Origin: Rotaria sp. Silwood1
Taxonomy: Eukaryota; Rotifera; Eurotatoria; Philodinida; Philodinidae
Length of the DNA stretch: 64,000 nt
NCBI GenBank assembly: GCA_905250075.1
Contig: CAJNOP010000060.1
Coordinates: 18,616-82,615 of the forward strand
Direction: 5' to 3'
Position numbers and translations under genes: made by a program. The number at the start of each line of letters is the position of its first letter. Position 1 is the stretch's first letter. Shown here piece by piece: positions 36,041 through 46,930 of this stretch. Below the pieces are notes generated by a model. It did not search any database. It was given only the letters and a program-made list of their open reading frames with translations, and was not told the DNA's origin.

Positions 36041-37791
36041 ACAATACCACGTTGAAGTTTGTTTGCCACTTTGGTATTCACTAGTAAGTTTTGAAAGTGA
36101 AACAAAAAGCATTTATTTAAAAGAACACTTTTACACGTCTCTAACTCAAGAGCAATCTTTTCTCAAATTTCGGGTATCATTCAAAGCACATATTTCATCT
36201 ATAATTCAGGGTGTGGATGTGACAAAAAGATCACTCAGTCCCACCCCAACATCCATCAGTATGAAGCTAATTATAAATTCATTAGCTCATTATCATTCAT
36301 TGAGTTCACTGACTTCACCGCGCGCGACGCTTCCGCGCAAAAGGAAGTTTTTTGTGCTTTCTCTGTTATGTTAGTACATCCTCTGAAATTTCAATAATTG
36401 TTCTGTTTGTGTAGTTGCAGGATTTCGGTGTAGGTGTTGCAATGGAATGAAGGAACCGGAAACAGTACTACCCGTACTTACATCCAACACTCAAGCCCAC
36501 ACTCACCCTCTCATTCTTTTCGATAGGGAAGCTTCTCCCCAAATGATTTTTGTTACTGGAACAGTATTAAACAAACGATAGGATTATCATCTCAACAGGG
36601 CACTATCCGAGTTAATGCCTGCTATTTGAGCTCATATTGAGCTTACAGGTAAGTCTGGATAAGACTAGAAAAAGTATAAAGGGGTTGAATCCCATGAGTC
36701 TTGAGAGCCGAATTACGACTGTTTTATTGAATTTTTATCACATTTTCAGGTACTTATCGGAAAACCATATTACAGAATCTCGACCTGCAATATTTTTTAT
36801 ACTTAGGTTTAATGACACTTGGAATATTTTGAAAGTTTCGACCAAAAAGAATGTAACTTTGTCATGATATTGGACTTCTAGATAGACTCAATTTTTTAAC
36901 ATGTCGGTAGCAAATGACTGCGTTTTGAAAATTCAATATCTCGATAAATGAACATGTTTTTTTGAGCTGCAACTTTCAGAATACTCGAAGGACTATAAGA
37001 TCTATCAATAGGTGAAGTTTCAGACAGAAATTCTTCTATTTGACTTTCAAGTAAATACCTAAAAATGAATCGAAAAGTCAGTCAAATAGTAATTGCTCGG
37101 CTCAAGATGTCAATCAGCCCGAACCATTATAAGCTTTTTCTAATCTTATCAAGACTTTCTTGATAGCATAAATGATAAATGTCAGTTATGATAATTTTCT
37201 CGCCAGATTCAAACACTGATGTCAGATAATGAATCACCGATAATTAAACGATCAATCAACAATGTTGTTTAGAAGAATGTTCATAGGCTTTCATAGAGTT
37301 CTCGCAATGATGAACTCTATAATGGCTGCTTTCAAGCTAGTGCAAATTTCGATCAGTTGATTAAAAGAAATACGACTTTTGCCAGATACAACAATCGACA
37401 GAAAAGTTTGCTTTCTGTGGAATAGAAACAACATGAAGAGTAATACCAATCGATTTCGAGTCTATAATCGATTTTTCTTTTTTTTTTCGAAAGCTCGATC
37501 ATTTCATTTAGTTGATATTCGTGCTTCGCACCTTAATTTGCATTCTTGACGAAGTTGGGATCCCATCTAGTTTGTTTGGAAGTCTTTTTGCAAGCTTCGT
37601 AAAATAAAGGCGATCTTTATATGCAGCCTAAAGATTAGTTTCAAACTATAGAGAATACTTTGACCTATTGGTTGGTAAAAAAAATTAGAAAAAAAAACAA
37701 TTACTAGTCGCTCAAACATTTAGGGCTCAAAAAAATATACAAAAAATGGCTGGGATTATGTATTTTCTCCAGTGACATCAGCGGAATTATA
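36041..37791. other. Intergenic or repeat-derived DNA
   Basis: No gene supported. A GC-richer patch (about 36180-36530) contains loosely complementary GGTGTGGATGT and ACATCCAACACTC words, perhaps a decayed hairpin element. Confidence 0.4.
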
Positions 37792-38002
37792 CAGGGTGTC
37801 CCATAAGTAACAAGACAAGGAAAAAAAGTTTGAATATCTCCATTAGGGCTCGACCAAATGGGCTCAATTTTTTATCAAGGATAGAGGCATCTGCACACTC
37901 CAAATCCATACGAACAAGGTGAATGAGAACCTTTGTTAAGTATCGCTAGTGACCTCAACAATAAAATTTTTGCTTTGTCACTGGTAAGAAAAAATCAATA
38001 TA

Positions 38003-38144
38003 CAGGATAGTGCAAAAGTCACTTTATCGAAAAGAAAATTAAATATTTCCATTACGGCTCGAGCAACCGAGCTGATTTTTTTACCAAAAACAGAGGCATG
38101 CTTATACTTCAAATCCATACAGACAAGCTTAGTGAGGACCTTTG
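38003..38144. repeat. Diverged internal copy of the same terminal repeat
   Basis: Begins TA-CAGGATAGTGCAAAAGTCAC and follows the outer terminus word for word at lower identity (for example ATATTTCCATTACGGCTCGA against ATATCTCCATTAGGGCTCGA, and GAGGACCTTTGTTAAG against GAGAACCTTTGTTAAG). Only the left end is recognisable. Confidence 0.65.
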
Positions 38145-38148
38145 TTAA

Positions 38149-39157
38149 GGGGGAACCCCCCCTTCGAAAGTCGATTTTTCCTTGAAAAAGTCGATTTTTG
38201 GAAAAACACATCTTCTTGTAGCCCCAAGTGTCCTCTTTCAGAATATGTATAAACTATATAGGAATGGAACATATTTTGCCTAATTTTGGCAAGTTTACTG
38301 GACGCTATAATGGAAAATCGGCTGTCTTGTTGATTTTCTTTCTTAATTATCGGTAACTAATATCGTTCTACCTTCTTTATTAGCACTCTAAAACCATTAC
38401 CGTATCGAGTAATCATGTTTTGGATGTTGCAGTCTTATAAGAAAGGTTCAAAATTAGGCTATTTTTCGAAAAGATGGCGCTACAGTGAACTTGGATTCAG
38501 AAATTAGCTTAAGAAATCGGCTTATTTTTTTCTTGAAAATACTACCAACTGTAAGAACTTTTTATGCGCTTTTCAGTGATATATAATATGCTCGAATTCT
38601 CTCTACAAGAAGATCATCAACTACGTCGCAATGTTGTTATTCGTTTTTCTCAGCTTCACTTTTTATCGTTTTCTGACCATTGCGGAACATTTTCCCAGTT
38701 CACCGCTTGATGTACTCTGCTGATTTTTATTTATTTAAAAGATGAGACTTTTTTCTAGAAATTGTCGGAACAGATTTTCAAAATATATCTCCATTGTTTA
38801 GATATTTGAAAATCTTTGAAAGTGCTCAAAGCAGTTTTTGCGATTTTCGATTTAAAATGATCACTACTATTGAACGAAGATGAATTTCAAAAAACTGTCC
38901 CAACAATTTCTAGATAAAAGATTTTTCTTCATTTTGAAACAAATTTCAACGTTTTCCATGCTATCGCGCCTCGGGAAAATGTTCCGTGCCAAAAGCCCCA
39001 TTTTCATGAGTAAATTGAGTATAGCTTCTTAATTATCAAAAATGATTGGTTGAAATTTTTATCAGATGCTAGTTACATTAGCTTTTCTATTTGCTGAAAT
39101 TTTCATCGAAATCTGTTGTATCGTTTAGAAGATAGGTTTCGGAGGGGGGGTTCCCCC
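38149..39157. mobile_element. TTAA-flanked nested element
   Basis: About 1.0 kb between TTAA duplicates (38145-38148 and 39158-39161), with 14-base perfect ends GGGGGAACCCCCCC extending imperfectly to about 21 bases. TTAA target sites are typical of piggyBac and Kolobok transposons. The centre forms another imperfect hairpin: GGAACATTTTCCCAG (38690s) pairs with CGGGAAAATGTTCC (38970s), and flanking words pair too. No open frame of note, so non-autonomous. Confidence 0.78.
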
Positions 39158-39547
39158 TTAAGTATATTTTTTATTTTCCTGTCTGTGAAAAAAGTAAAAC
39201 TTTTATTGTTGAGGTCAATAGTGATACTTAACAAAGGTTCTCATTCACCTTGTTCGTATGGATTTGGAGTGTGCAGATGCCTCTATCCTTGATAAAAAAT
39301 TGAGCCCATTTGGTCGAGCCCTAATGGAGATATTCAAACTTTTTTTCCTTGTCTTGTTACTTATGGGACACCCTGTATAATAATATTATCAACTTGCACA
39401 CAACAGTGTTTAAACATATTTCATAATGTTCTATAGTTACATATGTGATGAATCATAATATATTCATAAACAAACGGATGAATATGATAAAAGGACATAA
39501 TATTCAGCACGTGGAGGAGAATAAAAAAATCGAAAAATCAAAAATAA

Positions 39548-39645
39548 ATATATTTTATATTTGGTATGAGTTAATTCTCTTCTTTTTATTTTATTTGGAT
39601 TTGATATCAAAACTTGTGGCGTTTCGTATCTTATACAATGCAATC
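39548..39645. repeat. Penelope-like pseudo-LTR fragment, downstream copy
   Basis: Matches the segment at 42285-42385 in direct orientation (GTTAATTCTCTTCTTTTTAT, then GGCGTTTCGTATCT). Direct flanking copies are usual for Penelope-like elements. Confidence 0.65.
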
Positions 39646-39739
39646 ACTAGATAAGAATTGAATCCTTTCCCATATCAGCCTCACCGTCTTGTTTTTTGTT
39701 ATTTCTTAGTTCTTTTGTATTTGTTATCATTTTATTAAC

Positions 39740-41460
39740 TTAATTAAATTTTTCTTTGGAGTTCTTTTTTTTGCGCAAAATCGATATCCAGGAGGAATTA
39801 ATTTCATCATGTATGTTGATTGTTTCACTTATTATTGAATATATCGCTTCTTTTGCACGTGGTTTCCGGCAATCTTTTTCTTCTTCAATAACAAATGCAT
39901 CATCTCTATCAACAAAATATTGAAATTTCTTTTCTTGAAAATGTTTAACCATTTCCGAATTACTATTGCCCTCATTATCATTTATTGTTTTTGTGTGTTG
40001 CTTCATACGGTTATCAATGCCAACCTTTGTTTGATCAACATAAGTTTGTTTGGATGAACAAGGGATTTGGTATGTGATCGATTTTAATGTATTTTTCAAA
40101 GATTGATTACATTGTGATTTTAGTTTGTATGGATAAGAAAAAATATAATTTAATCTTTAATTTCTTTTCGAGGCTTCTTTTTAATGCTTCCATACCAGCA
40201 GCATATGGTAATGATAAACTATAATTGATTTTTTCATAACTTTTATTTCGATTTTATGTATTCTTGTTAGTTTTACTATCAGTATCGCTCGTATTTGATT
40301 AAAATTCTTCAGATGCAAGCTTCATTAAGTTTTCAATGCCTTTTAAAGGATAATTTGACTTTAAGAACATTTCTTTTAATTTAAACAAATCCTCTTTTAG
40401 ATCTTGGGTGTATTGTGTTGTTTCTAGAATTCTTGTGGTCATGTTTTTCACAACACTTCTTTTAATGGATTTTCCATAATTTGATTCATCATTCAACAAT
40501 TTACCTGCAGCTGTTTCTTTTCAATAGCATCTAATTTTAAGTTTTTTTTAAATGGAATTAAGATAATTTAATTTATAAGTTTCTTCAAAATCAAAGGTAA
40601 ATTTGATTGTACCACGTATTCAGTTCAAATCACTTACATGGTCATCTAGTTGTTGTTTATTCATTTTTGTGATAATTAAGATATCATCAGCATGTCTCCC
40701 TATTTTATCTGAAGTGTTAACTTTATGTAAATGTTCGTTTTGATACTCGTTCAAATAAATTTCGGCTTGTATTGGTGATAATATATTTCTCATCGGTAAA
40801 TCTGTTTTTTGTTTATAAAATTTATCATTAAATTAAAAATCACTGTTTATTGAAGCTAAGTTTAATAAATCCTTAATATTAATTTTGGTAAATAATAAAT
40901 TCTCTGATTTCTTGAATTCATCAAGACGTTTCAATATGATAGCCATTGCTTTATTAACTGATATGTTTTCAGCTAAATCTTGCATATCTAATTGGAAATA
41001 TGCTTGATGAAATTTGATGAATTACGTATTACTCCATTTAATGTTGTTCTTAATTTTTTAATTATTTTATATTTGAATTCGAATAATAGTCATGTTATTG
41101 TATCTCTTGAACAAGTTACTATCCTCATGGGAGTGTTGTTCTTATGTAATTCAGGTTGACCACAAATCTTTGAAAGATAATCAATTCATGTTAAATAATA
41201 TTTATTTGGTTCTATAATTTTGTACTCATTTAACAACTTACAAACCTTCTTATTAATTTGTTTTAATTGTTGTTGTTAGATCTTTTTTACTTGTTCATAT
41301 ATATTTGTATCATTTAATTTTTCTTCAATTTGATTAGTATAGTCGTTTTTGTCCATTATCACTATTTTTCACCTTTATCAGCTTGAACAATAATAATAGC
41401 ATCAATTAATTTTATTTCTTTTAATAATTTCATTTCTTCTTATACACATTAGATTTGTTT
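39740..41460 (-). pseudogene. Decayed Penelope-like retroelement (RT plus GIY-YIG)
   Basis: Read on the minus strand, frames broken by stops and shifts carry, in order: QADKGEK then VIMDKNDY (41390-41340), the ADKG-VIMDK block at the RT start; PELHKNNTPMRIV (about 41150-41110), equivalent to LPKIHK-PLRPIV; LSPIQAEIYLNEY (about 40790-40735); HADDILIIT (about 40695-40670), a degraded YADD catalytic motif; then a 119-residue frame at 40099-39740 with TYQIPCSSKQTYVDQTK, a GIY-YIG endonuclease start in which YIG has become YVD. This RT-then-GIY-YIG order defines Penelope-like elements. Multiple stops make the copy inactive. Confidence 0.85.
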
Positions 41461-41844
41461 GGTTTTCTCTATTTTTGAATAAATATTGATGTTTCTGATG
41501 TAACTGGATTGTCGATTAATTCTCGTGTTGAATATAATGATTTTTCTCAATTTGAAAAGGTTGTTACTGTAATATTTGTTCATGTTGTTAGCACAAATTT
41601 CAGTCCTGTAGATAATAAATTTAAATCTCCTTGATTTAATTAAATTTTTGACATATAATAACATTTAATGTTTCTAATGTTGATTTTGGAAATATCTTGT
41701 TTGTTGTCAATTGTTTTTCTTTTAATATTTGAATTTTCTTATCATGATTTTTAATGAGCTATTTTTATAATTTTCATCATGTCTTTATTCATCTAAGCTC
41801 ATCTTAATGTTGTTGTGTCAATTGTGATGTTTGTCACTAGTAAT

Positions 41845-42010
41845 TTAATATTGATATTTGAGTATTAAATTTAATATTGATATTTGAGTATTAAATTTAA
41901 TATTGATATTTGAGTATTAAATTTAATATTGATATTTGAGTATTAAATTNNNNNNNNNNTTGATATTTGAGTATTAAATTTAATATTGATATTTGAGTAT
42001 TAAATTCAAT
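41845..42010. repeat. 26-base tandem repeat with assembly gap
   Basis: Repeats of TATTGATATTTGAGTATTAA plus six A/T bases, about six copies, nearly identical, interrupted by ten N at 41950-41959. It sits between the Penelope RT remnant and the pseudo-LTR at 42270. Confidence 0.92.
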
Positions 42011-42269
42011 ATTAATGTATTTTAACTGTTTTTGTTTATTATGTTATGTGTTGATCCGAATTTTTTACATTGTGTGTCTTAGTAGTTTTTCGGTTTGTAT
42101 ATACATTTGCGGTGTTTTTTAATTTAAATTCATTTCTTACTAAGATTTTTTGTTTGCATTGTGCAAGGAATATTTTATGTTCTTTTTCTTTCGTTTTCTT
42201 CTTGTGCAAATTTTCCAAATGGCATGCAATTATATAAACTCTCTCCTTGTAGAGGTCTTAGAATTCGTG

Positions 42270-42434
42270 TTTTGATAGGAAGGTTCAATTGATATTTGGC
42301 ATAAGTTAATTCTCTTCTTTTTATTTTATTTTATTTTAACTTGATATTATTAGTTTATTAAAATTCGTGCCGTTTCGTATCTCGATGAGATACTTCTTGA
42401 GACATTAGATTTAAGACAAATGATATACAAGTAG
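42270..42434. repeat. Penelope-like pseudo-LTR, upstream copy
   Basis: Direct copy of 39548-39645 and inverted copy of 47485-47690. Contains GTGCCGTTTCGTATCTCGAT followed by CTTCTTGAGACATT. Confidence 0.7.
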
Positions 42435-42499
42435 ATTCCATAAGACGAGCCGAAGTGACCGTCGATAGGCGTTTCGACGCGTCAATTTGGAGTTGTCGT

Positions 42500-42797
42500 G
42501 AGAATCGAAATTTGAAATAGAATGTTCGGATTCTCACTTTCCGATAGGTTGAGGGCTCGGCGATGGGTTAGTAAAACATGGTATTTCCGATCACTCGAAC
42601 GATTTTAATCGAGGAGATCACAGTAAAAAGAATTTTTTTGATAAATGTCTCAGTCTCAAGTAGTTGAAACCTATCGAATAAACGCGAAGGAGGAGGTTAG
42701 AATATAGGTACTTACTATGGACAGTCATCGAGCATCTAAACTAAACATGAATTATTTTTCTTTTATAAAACTTATCTTTTCAATTCTTAAATAGATA
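42500..42797. repeat. Dispersed repeat, copy B
   Basis: Direct-orientation relative of 35745-36040; see that entry for shared landmarks. Confidence 0.7.
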
Positions 42798-43104
42798 GAA
42801 CTTAAGGGTATCATTTTCTTGTTAACTTATTTTAAATTCAAATTTCTGAAATTTAATTTTTCATAAAATTTAAATACTCAATCTTAATGAATTTAAGTTG
42901 GGTTTAAATTTGTCAGATTTTCTTGTTGGATTTGATAAATTTTCCTAAATGTAAATTAATCATCCCTAATAGTATTTTGAGTTTTAACATTTGCTAGCAG
43001 TTTTCAACAATTAGTAAAAAGATTTAATCGAGAAAAAGCACATTTTTCACCTGCATAAATCTTCAACTAGTTTTTTTCGTGAGTTCCAAACGCCATATAA
43101 GGTA

Positions 43105-44142
43105 CACTAAAACCTCTCTATAGTGGACACCCTTCGGACTTTTCAAAGTGTCCACTATAGGGAGATTATGTGTTTTCTAGAAAAAAAAGGTTTTCTTCAA
43201 GAAAATAGACATATTTCTAGGCATTTGAAGTATCAGTAACTAAGATAATCGGATAGAACACGTTATTACTTTTCTTTTTTTGTATTTTATTTTTGAAAAA
43301 TAGACAAATCAACAATTGCCAAAATAATCTTTGATAGAACTTTGTTTCGTTGCTTTCGAGTACAGATAAATGTCAGTTAATTACGATCCAAGATCAGAGA
43401 TGAGATTATGTAGCTGAGGCTGCTGGGTAGACGCAAAAAGATGAAGCTTTCTCATCATCTCCATTACTTCAAGCAAGTTTGGTGGCTTTTCAGTTACAGA
43501 AACAGGTTCATCATTGTCATTCTCTTCCTCATCGACCTGAACCAAACCTTACAGATGTTCATCGTCATCCCATTCATTAAAAGCTGGGATAAACGAATCA
43601 GTATCGACATATTCATAAAATGTTGACCACACTAGTTTTTGATATATTGTATTTGTTGGTCAGTTTTCGTACTGACAAACCGTGGCCGTTCTGATTATCT
43701 TTGATTAGTGCAATTTTTTCTTCTGAAGTTAATGCTCGTCGATTTGACATAATACTCTCTTTCTCTTAATAGTGGCAGAAAAATGACACAAATCTTACAA
43801 TACGACAATAAATATAGCTCTCTCTCTTATTCAAGACAAAGAACGTGTTGTTTCTTTTTCATTAACAAGTATTTTTTTTTTCATTCTGCCGTTCAATCAA
43901 TAAAGAGTCATCATTTTGAATGAGTAATGATAATCATCTCTGCATTATCTTTGAACTCATCATCAGTGTTCACTAAAGAGAGGTTACTTATGAAAAAGGA
44001 ATCGTGAAAAAGTGTTCACTATAAGGAGGTGTCCACTATAGAGAGGTTAAATTCCAGCAAAAATCGTTCCGTCGGACCACAAAGCGTCCACTATAAGGAG
44101 ATGTCCACTATAGAGAGGTGTTCACTAAGGGAGGTTTTAGTG
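43105..44142. mobile_element. pogo/Tigger-type deletion derivative
   Basis: Flanked by TA (43103-43104, 44143-44144). Ends begin CACTAAAACCTC; both sides carry further copies of the word CTATAGTGGACA and variants (left 43120-43160, right 44015-44130), probably transposase binding sites. The minus strand encodes the CENP-B/pogo N-terminal helix-turn-helix (43750-43613) and a degraded C-terminal piece, with the DDE catalytic core missing. Confidence 0.85.
43613..43750 (-). pseudogene. pogo-type CENP-B N-terminal helix-turn-helix fragment
   Basis: A 45-residue frame begins MSNRRALTSEEKIALIKD and ends KYNISKTSVVNIL, the CENPB_N/psq fold that binds transposon ends. It stops at 43613. In another frame, 43610-43380 reads DSFIPAFNEWDDDEHL, a stop, then an acidic stretch (VDEEENDNDEP) and a Leu-rich tail ending LHNLISDLGS, as expected for the C-terminal end of such transposases. 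The whole DDE core is deleted, so it cannot cut DNA; the N-terminal domain might still bind the ends. Confidence 0.75.
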
Positions 44143-44698
44143 TATTTAATTAATAAATATAGCATTTACTAAATAATTGAGTTTTGGGATAAGGCATACA
44201 ATCAAAATTTTAAAATTTTCTTTCAAAGATTCAACAGTATTTGTTAGGATTTTGTTTTCTTTAGCATCACTTAAGATTTTATTCTTACTTGTGAATTTTC
44301 ATTATTTTATGCCGGTTACCTTCTAGAAATTATGAAATTAAGAACAAAATTCGTGCAATATAGATCATTCATTTAAGAGAGCCTAATGAAGCAGAGATTT
44401 TCAAATCTTTTTTTCAAAGACATTTCACAAACTCAAAACTAACTTAGACGTTTGAAACTGCTTTTATACTCTACTTGTTTCTACTGGAGCGCCCAATACA
44501 ATTCTTCTGATATCTTTGTTCTGCTCGAGTACTCAAAACTTCAATATGTATCGATGGATCGAAAACTCCTCGAGGAGTCGTACATAGGCCTCCCATAAGA
44601 CAATTTTCGAGTGCTCAAAATCCGATGGCTGCCGAAGGGCTCCAAATCAAAACAGAGCGAACAAAAAAATATATATTTCACATTTTCGAGTGGTCGTC
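44143..44698. other. Spacer between two elements
   Basis: No gene or repeat recognised. Confidence 0.5.
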
Positions 44699-45048
44699 GC
44701 CCCAGGTGAAAAAATCTTATGATGATCGTATAAGATCTTACAAGATCTTACGGACCATCGGATATCGTAGGATTCATACTGTATGATCTTACAGAATCGT
44801 ACAAAAATCTTACTGTAAGATTCTTACAAAATCTGATGATCAGATCGTATGAGACCTTGTACGATCGCATAAGATCTGATCATCAGATTTTGTAAGAATC
44901 TTACAGTAAGATTTTTTATGAAATCTGATGATCAGATCTTATACGATCGTATAAGATCATAATAATAAGTTTGTCTTGTGTAAATAATTTTTATAACGAT
45001 AGTTTCATGTATTTAAATAAATTCTTAAGCGATTAAATACGTTCTAAT

Positions 45049-45249
45049 TTAAATGATGCATCCTTTAGTTTTGAAAATACATCTTCTATATATATTGGTG
45101 TCTATCTGGTAAAAAGTTACACCACTTGTTAAATCAGTTTGACCAATCAAATTTATTGTTGTTTTAGATAGTAATGTCGAATAAGTTATTTTTGCACTCC
45201 AAGTACATAAAAGATAGGAGAACAGATAAAGACATTGTACGTATATCAT
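45049..45249 (-). CDS. Possible short protein inside the unclassified element
   Basis: A 66-residue frame starting MIYVQCLYLFSYLLCTWSA, which looks like a signal peptide or membrane anchor, then a Thr/Ser-rich part. No family. It is divergent from the frame at 45493 with about 240 bp between. May be accidental in AT-rich DNA. Confidence 0.2.
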   Translation of the reverse strand: MIYVQCLYLFSYLLCTWSAKITYSTLLSKTTINLIGQTDLTSGVTFYQIDTNIYRRCIFKTKGCII

Positions 45250-45492
45250 CAGAAACCATAAGGAATCGATTCTTACTTTATCTTATTTTTTCTCTTCCTA
45301 ATATCCGACACATTTACCGACGTCTTCTTATAAAATGACGAAGAATTTTCTCGTCGGTGTTTTTAGTCTATATTATCTATTCTATGATGTACGAAAGTAA
45401 ATTGCGCACATCATTGTTAAATAAGTCTATCTTGTCTTTATTACTTTGATTTTCTTGTCAGGTGTAGATGTGATTAGTAAATTTTTATTAAA

Positions 45493-45918
45493 ATGAATCA
45501 ACAAAAGAGAATCAATGATTTGATAGAGATAGGTCGTCAGAGAAAGAAGAAAAGATTAGGTTTACAACGTAAAAATTACAAATACCATACTGATTTAGCA
45601 AAGAATATTGTTGAAAGTTTCACTACAACAGCTAACCATTTCACAGTTGAAGAAGAAAATGATGAATTTAAATGGAATGATTCAATTAGTACTTTGTACA
45701 ATAATACAAATGGAACAGGTAGTTCCATTATCACAAATTATGATCCATATTTACACGGTGAATATTTACAAGATGTAAATAATAGTGCATTTTTTACGTC
45801 AAAAGCAATTGTTCAAGAACAAGAATTAACATCCAGCAATAGTTCAAATTATTTGAATAGGGATAACAGTAAAACATTTGAAAGTTTTACAATTCAAACT
45901 GAAGGTAAACTTATATAA
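45493..45918 (+). CDS. Unrecognised small protein inside the unclassified element
   Basis: A 141-residue frame: strongly basic start (RQRKKKRLGLQRKN, residues 15-28), acidic centre (VEEENDEFKWND) and Asn/Ser-rich remainder. No known family; the basic patch could bind nucleic acid. A splice donor-like GGTAAAC lies just before the stop (about 45904), and three acceptor-like ends follow at about 45972, 46043 and 46115. Splicing to the second or third would replace the last residues with a short Asp/Asn-rich tail. As the only sizeable plus-strand frame in this TIR element it is the best candidate for a mobility or cargo gene. Confidence 0.45.
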   Translation: MNQQKRINDLIEIGRQRKKKRLGLQRKNYKYHTDLAKNIVESFTTTANHFTVEEENDEFKWNDSISTLYNNTNGTGSSIITNYDPYLHGEYLQDVNNSAFFTSKAIVQEQELTSSNSSNYLNRDNSKTFESFTIQTEGKLI

Positions 45919-45939
45919 TAGTGTTGATTTATAGTATTT

Positions 45940-46170
45940 ATTTTAATTGATTATCTTTTATTTTATTTTAGATCATATGAACAATTGATTCAATCAAAGC
46001 AAGTATTGATTTAATTTAAATTATCCATTATTTTTATTTTAGATGATAACCACGGTAGGTCCAAATAAAGTAAGCATTTTTTTACTTTAAATCAGTTATT
46101 TATTTTTATTTTAGACAACAACTACGATTAAGCCAGACACAATAAACATTCATTTAATAAAAGATTTTTT
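45940..46170. repeat. Three ~71-base units, each ending in a splice-acceptor-like tract
   Basis: Three units each begin TTATTTTAG (ending near 45971, 46043 and 46115) and then diverge, at about 71-base spacing. They lie directly after the 45493 frame. Confidence 0.6.
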
Positions 46171-46179
46171 TTACATAAT

Positions 46180-46930
46180 TTGATGTATTTAGTGGATTTA
46201 TTGGTTTATGAATTAAAATCAAAATTATTTATTTATTTCGACCGATCATTTAGTCAATTGATTGTTTATACATTAAGATTCAAATTATTTATTTACTTAT
46301 TTATTTATATCAATTGATGTATTTAGTGGATTTATTGGTTACGTATTAAAATTAAAATTATTTATTTATTTCGATTGATGTAGCTATATAAATTTATTGT
46401 TTATTAATTAAAACCAAAATTGTTTATTTATTTGATTTGATTCGTTTATGTCACTTTATTGGTTATGGATTAAAATTAAATTTATTTATTTAAATTGATG
46501 CATTTGTCGAATTTATTGATTATGAAATAAAATTATAATTATTTATTTATCTAAGTTGATGCATTTATGAGAATTTATTGATTATGAATTAAAATTTTAT
46601 TTATTTATTTTTTTATATTGATGCATTTGTGAGCATTGATTGATTATGAAATGAAATTATATTTATTTATTTATTTATTAATATTGATGCATTGAATGAA
46701 TTTATTGATTATGCAATGAAATTTTATTTATTTATTTAAATTGATGCATTTAATGGATTTATTGATTATGAATTGAAATTATATTTATTTATTTATTAAT
46801 ATTGATGCATTTATGAGAATGTATTGATTATGGATTAAAATGAAAATTATTTATTTGATTTAATGGATTTATTGAATTTGATGGTTATAAATTAAAATGA
46901 AAATTATTTATTTACTTAATTAGATACATT
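46180..46930. repeat. ~65-70 base minisatellite
   Basis: About eleven degenerate copies with the core TTGATGCATTTA, then GATTTATTGATTATGAATT, then AAATTATTTATTTATT. Related in inverted orientation to the array at 51281-51750. Confidence 0.85.

Larger units (their letters stand above)
37792..39375. mobile_element. TA-flanked foldback element with near-identical long ends
   Basis: Terminal inverted repeats of about 176 bases (37792-37968 and 39199-39375) differ at only two positions by eye and begin CAGGGTGTCCCATAAGTAAC. TA lies on each side (37790-37791 and 39376-39377). These are mariner/Tc1-style termini. Inside the left repeat is a second, diverged member of the same terminus (from 38003), into which a TTAA-flanked element (38149-39157) has inserted. 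No transposase frame. The near-identity of the arms points to recent movement or gene conversion. Confidence 0.85.

Noticed and set aside
43441-43626. 61-residue plus-strand frame
   Set aside because: Antisense shadow of the pogo C-terminal remnant.
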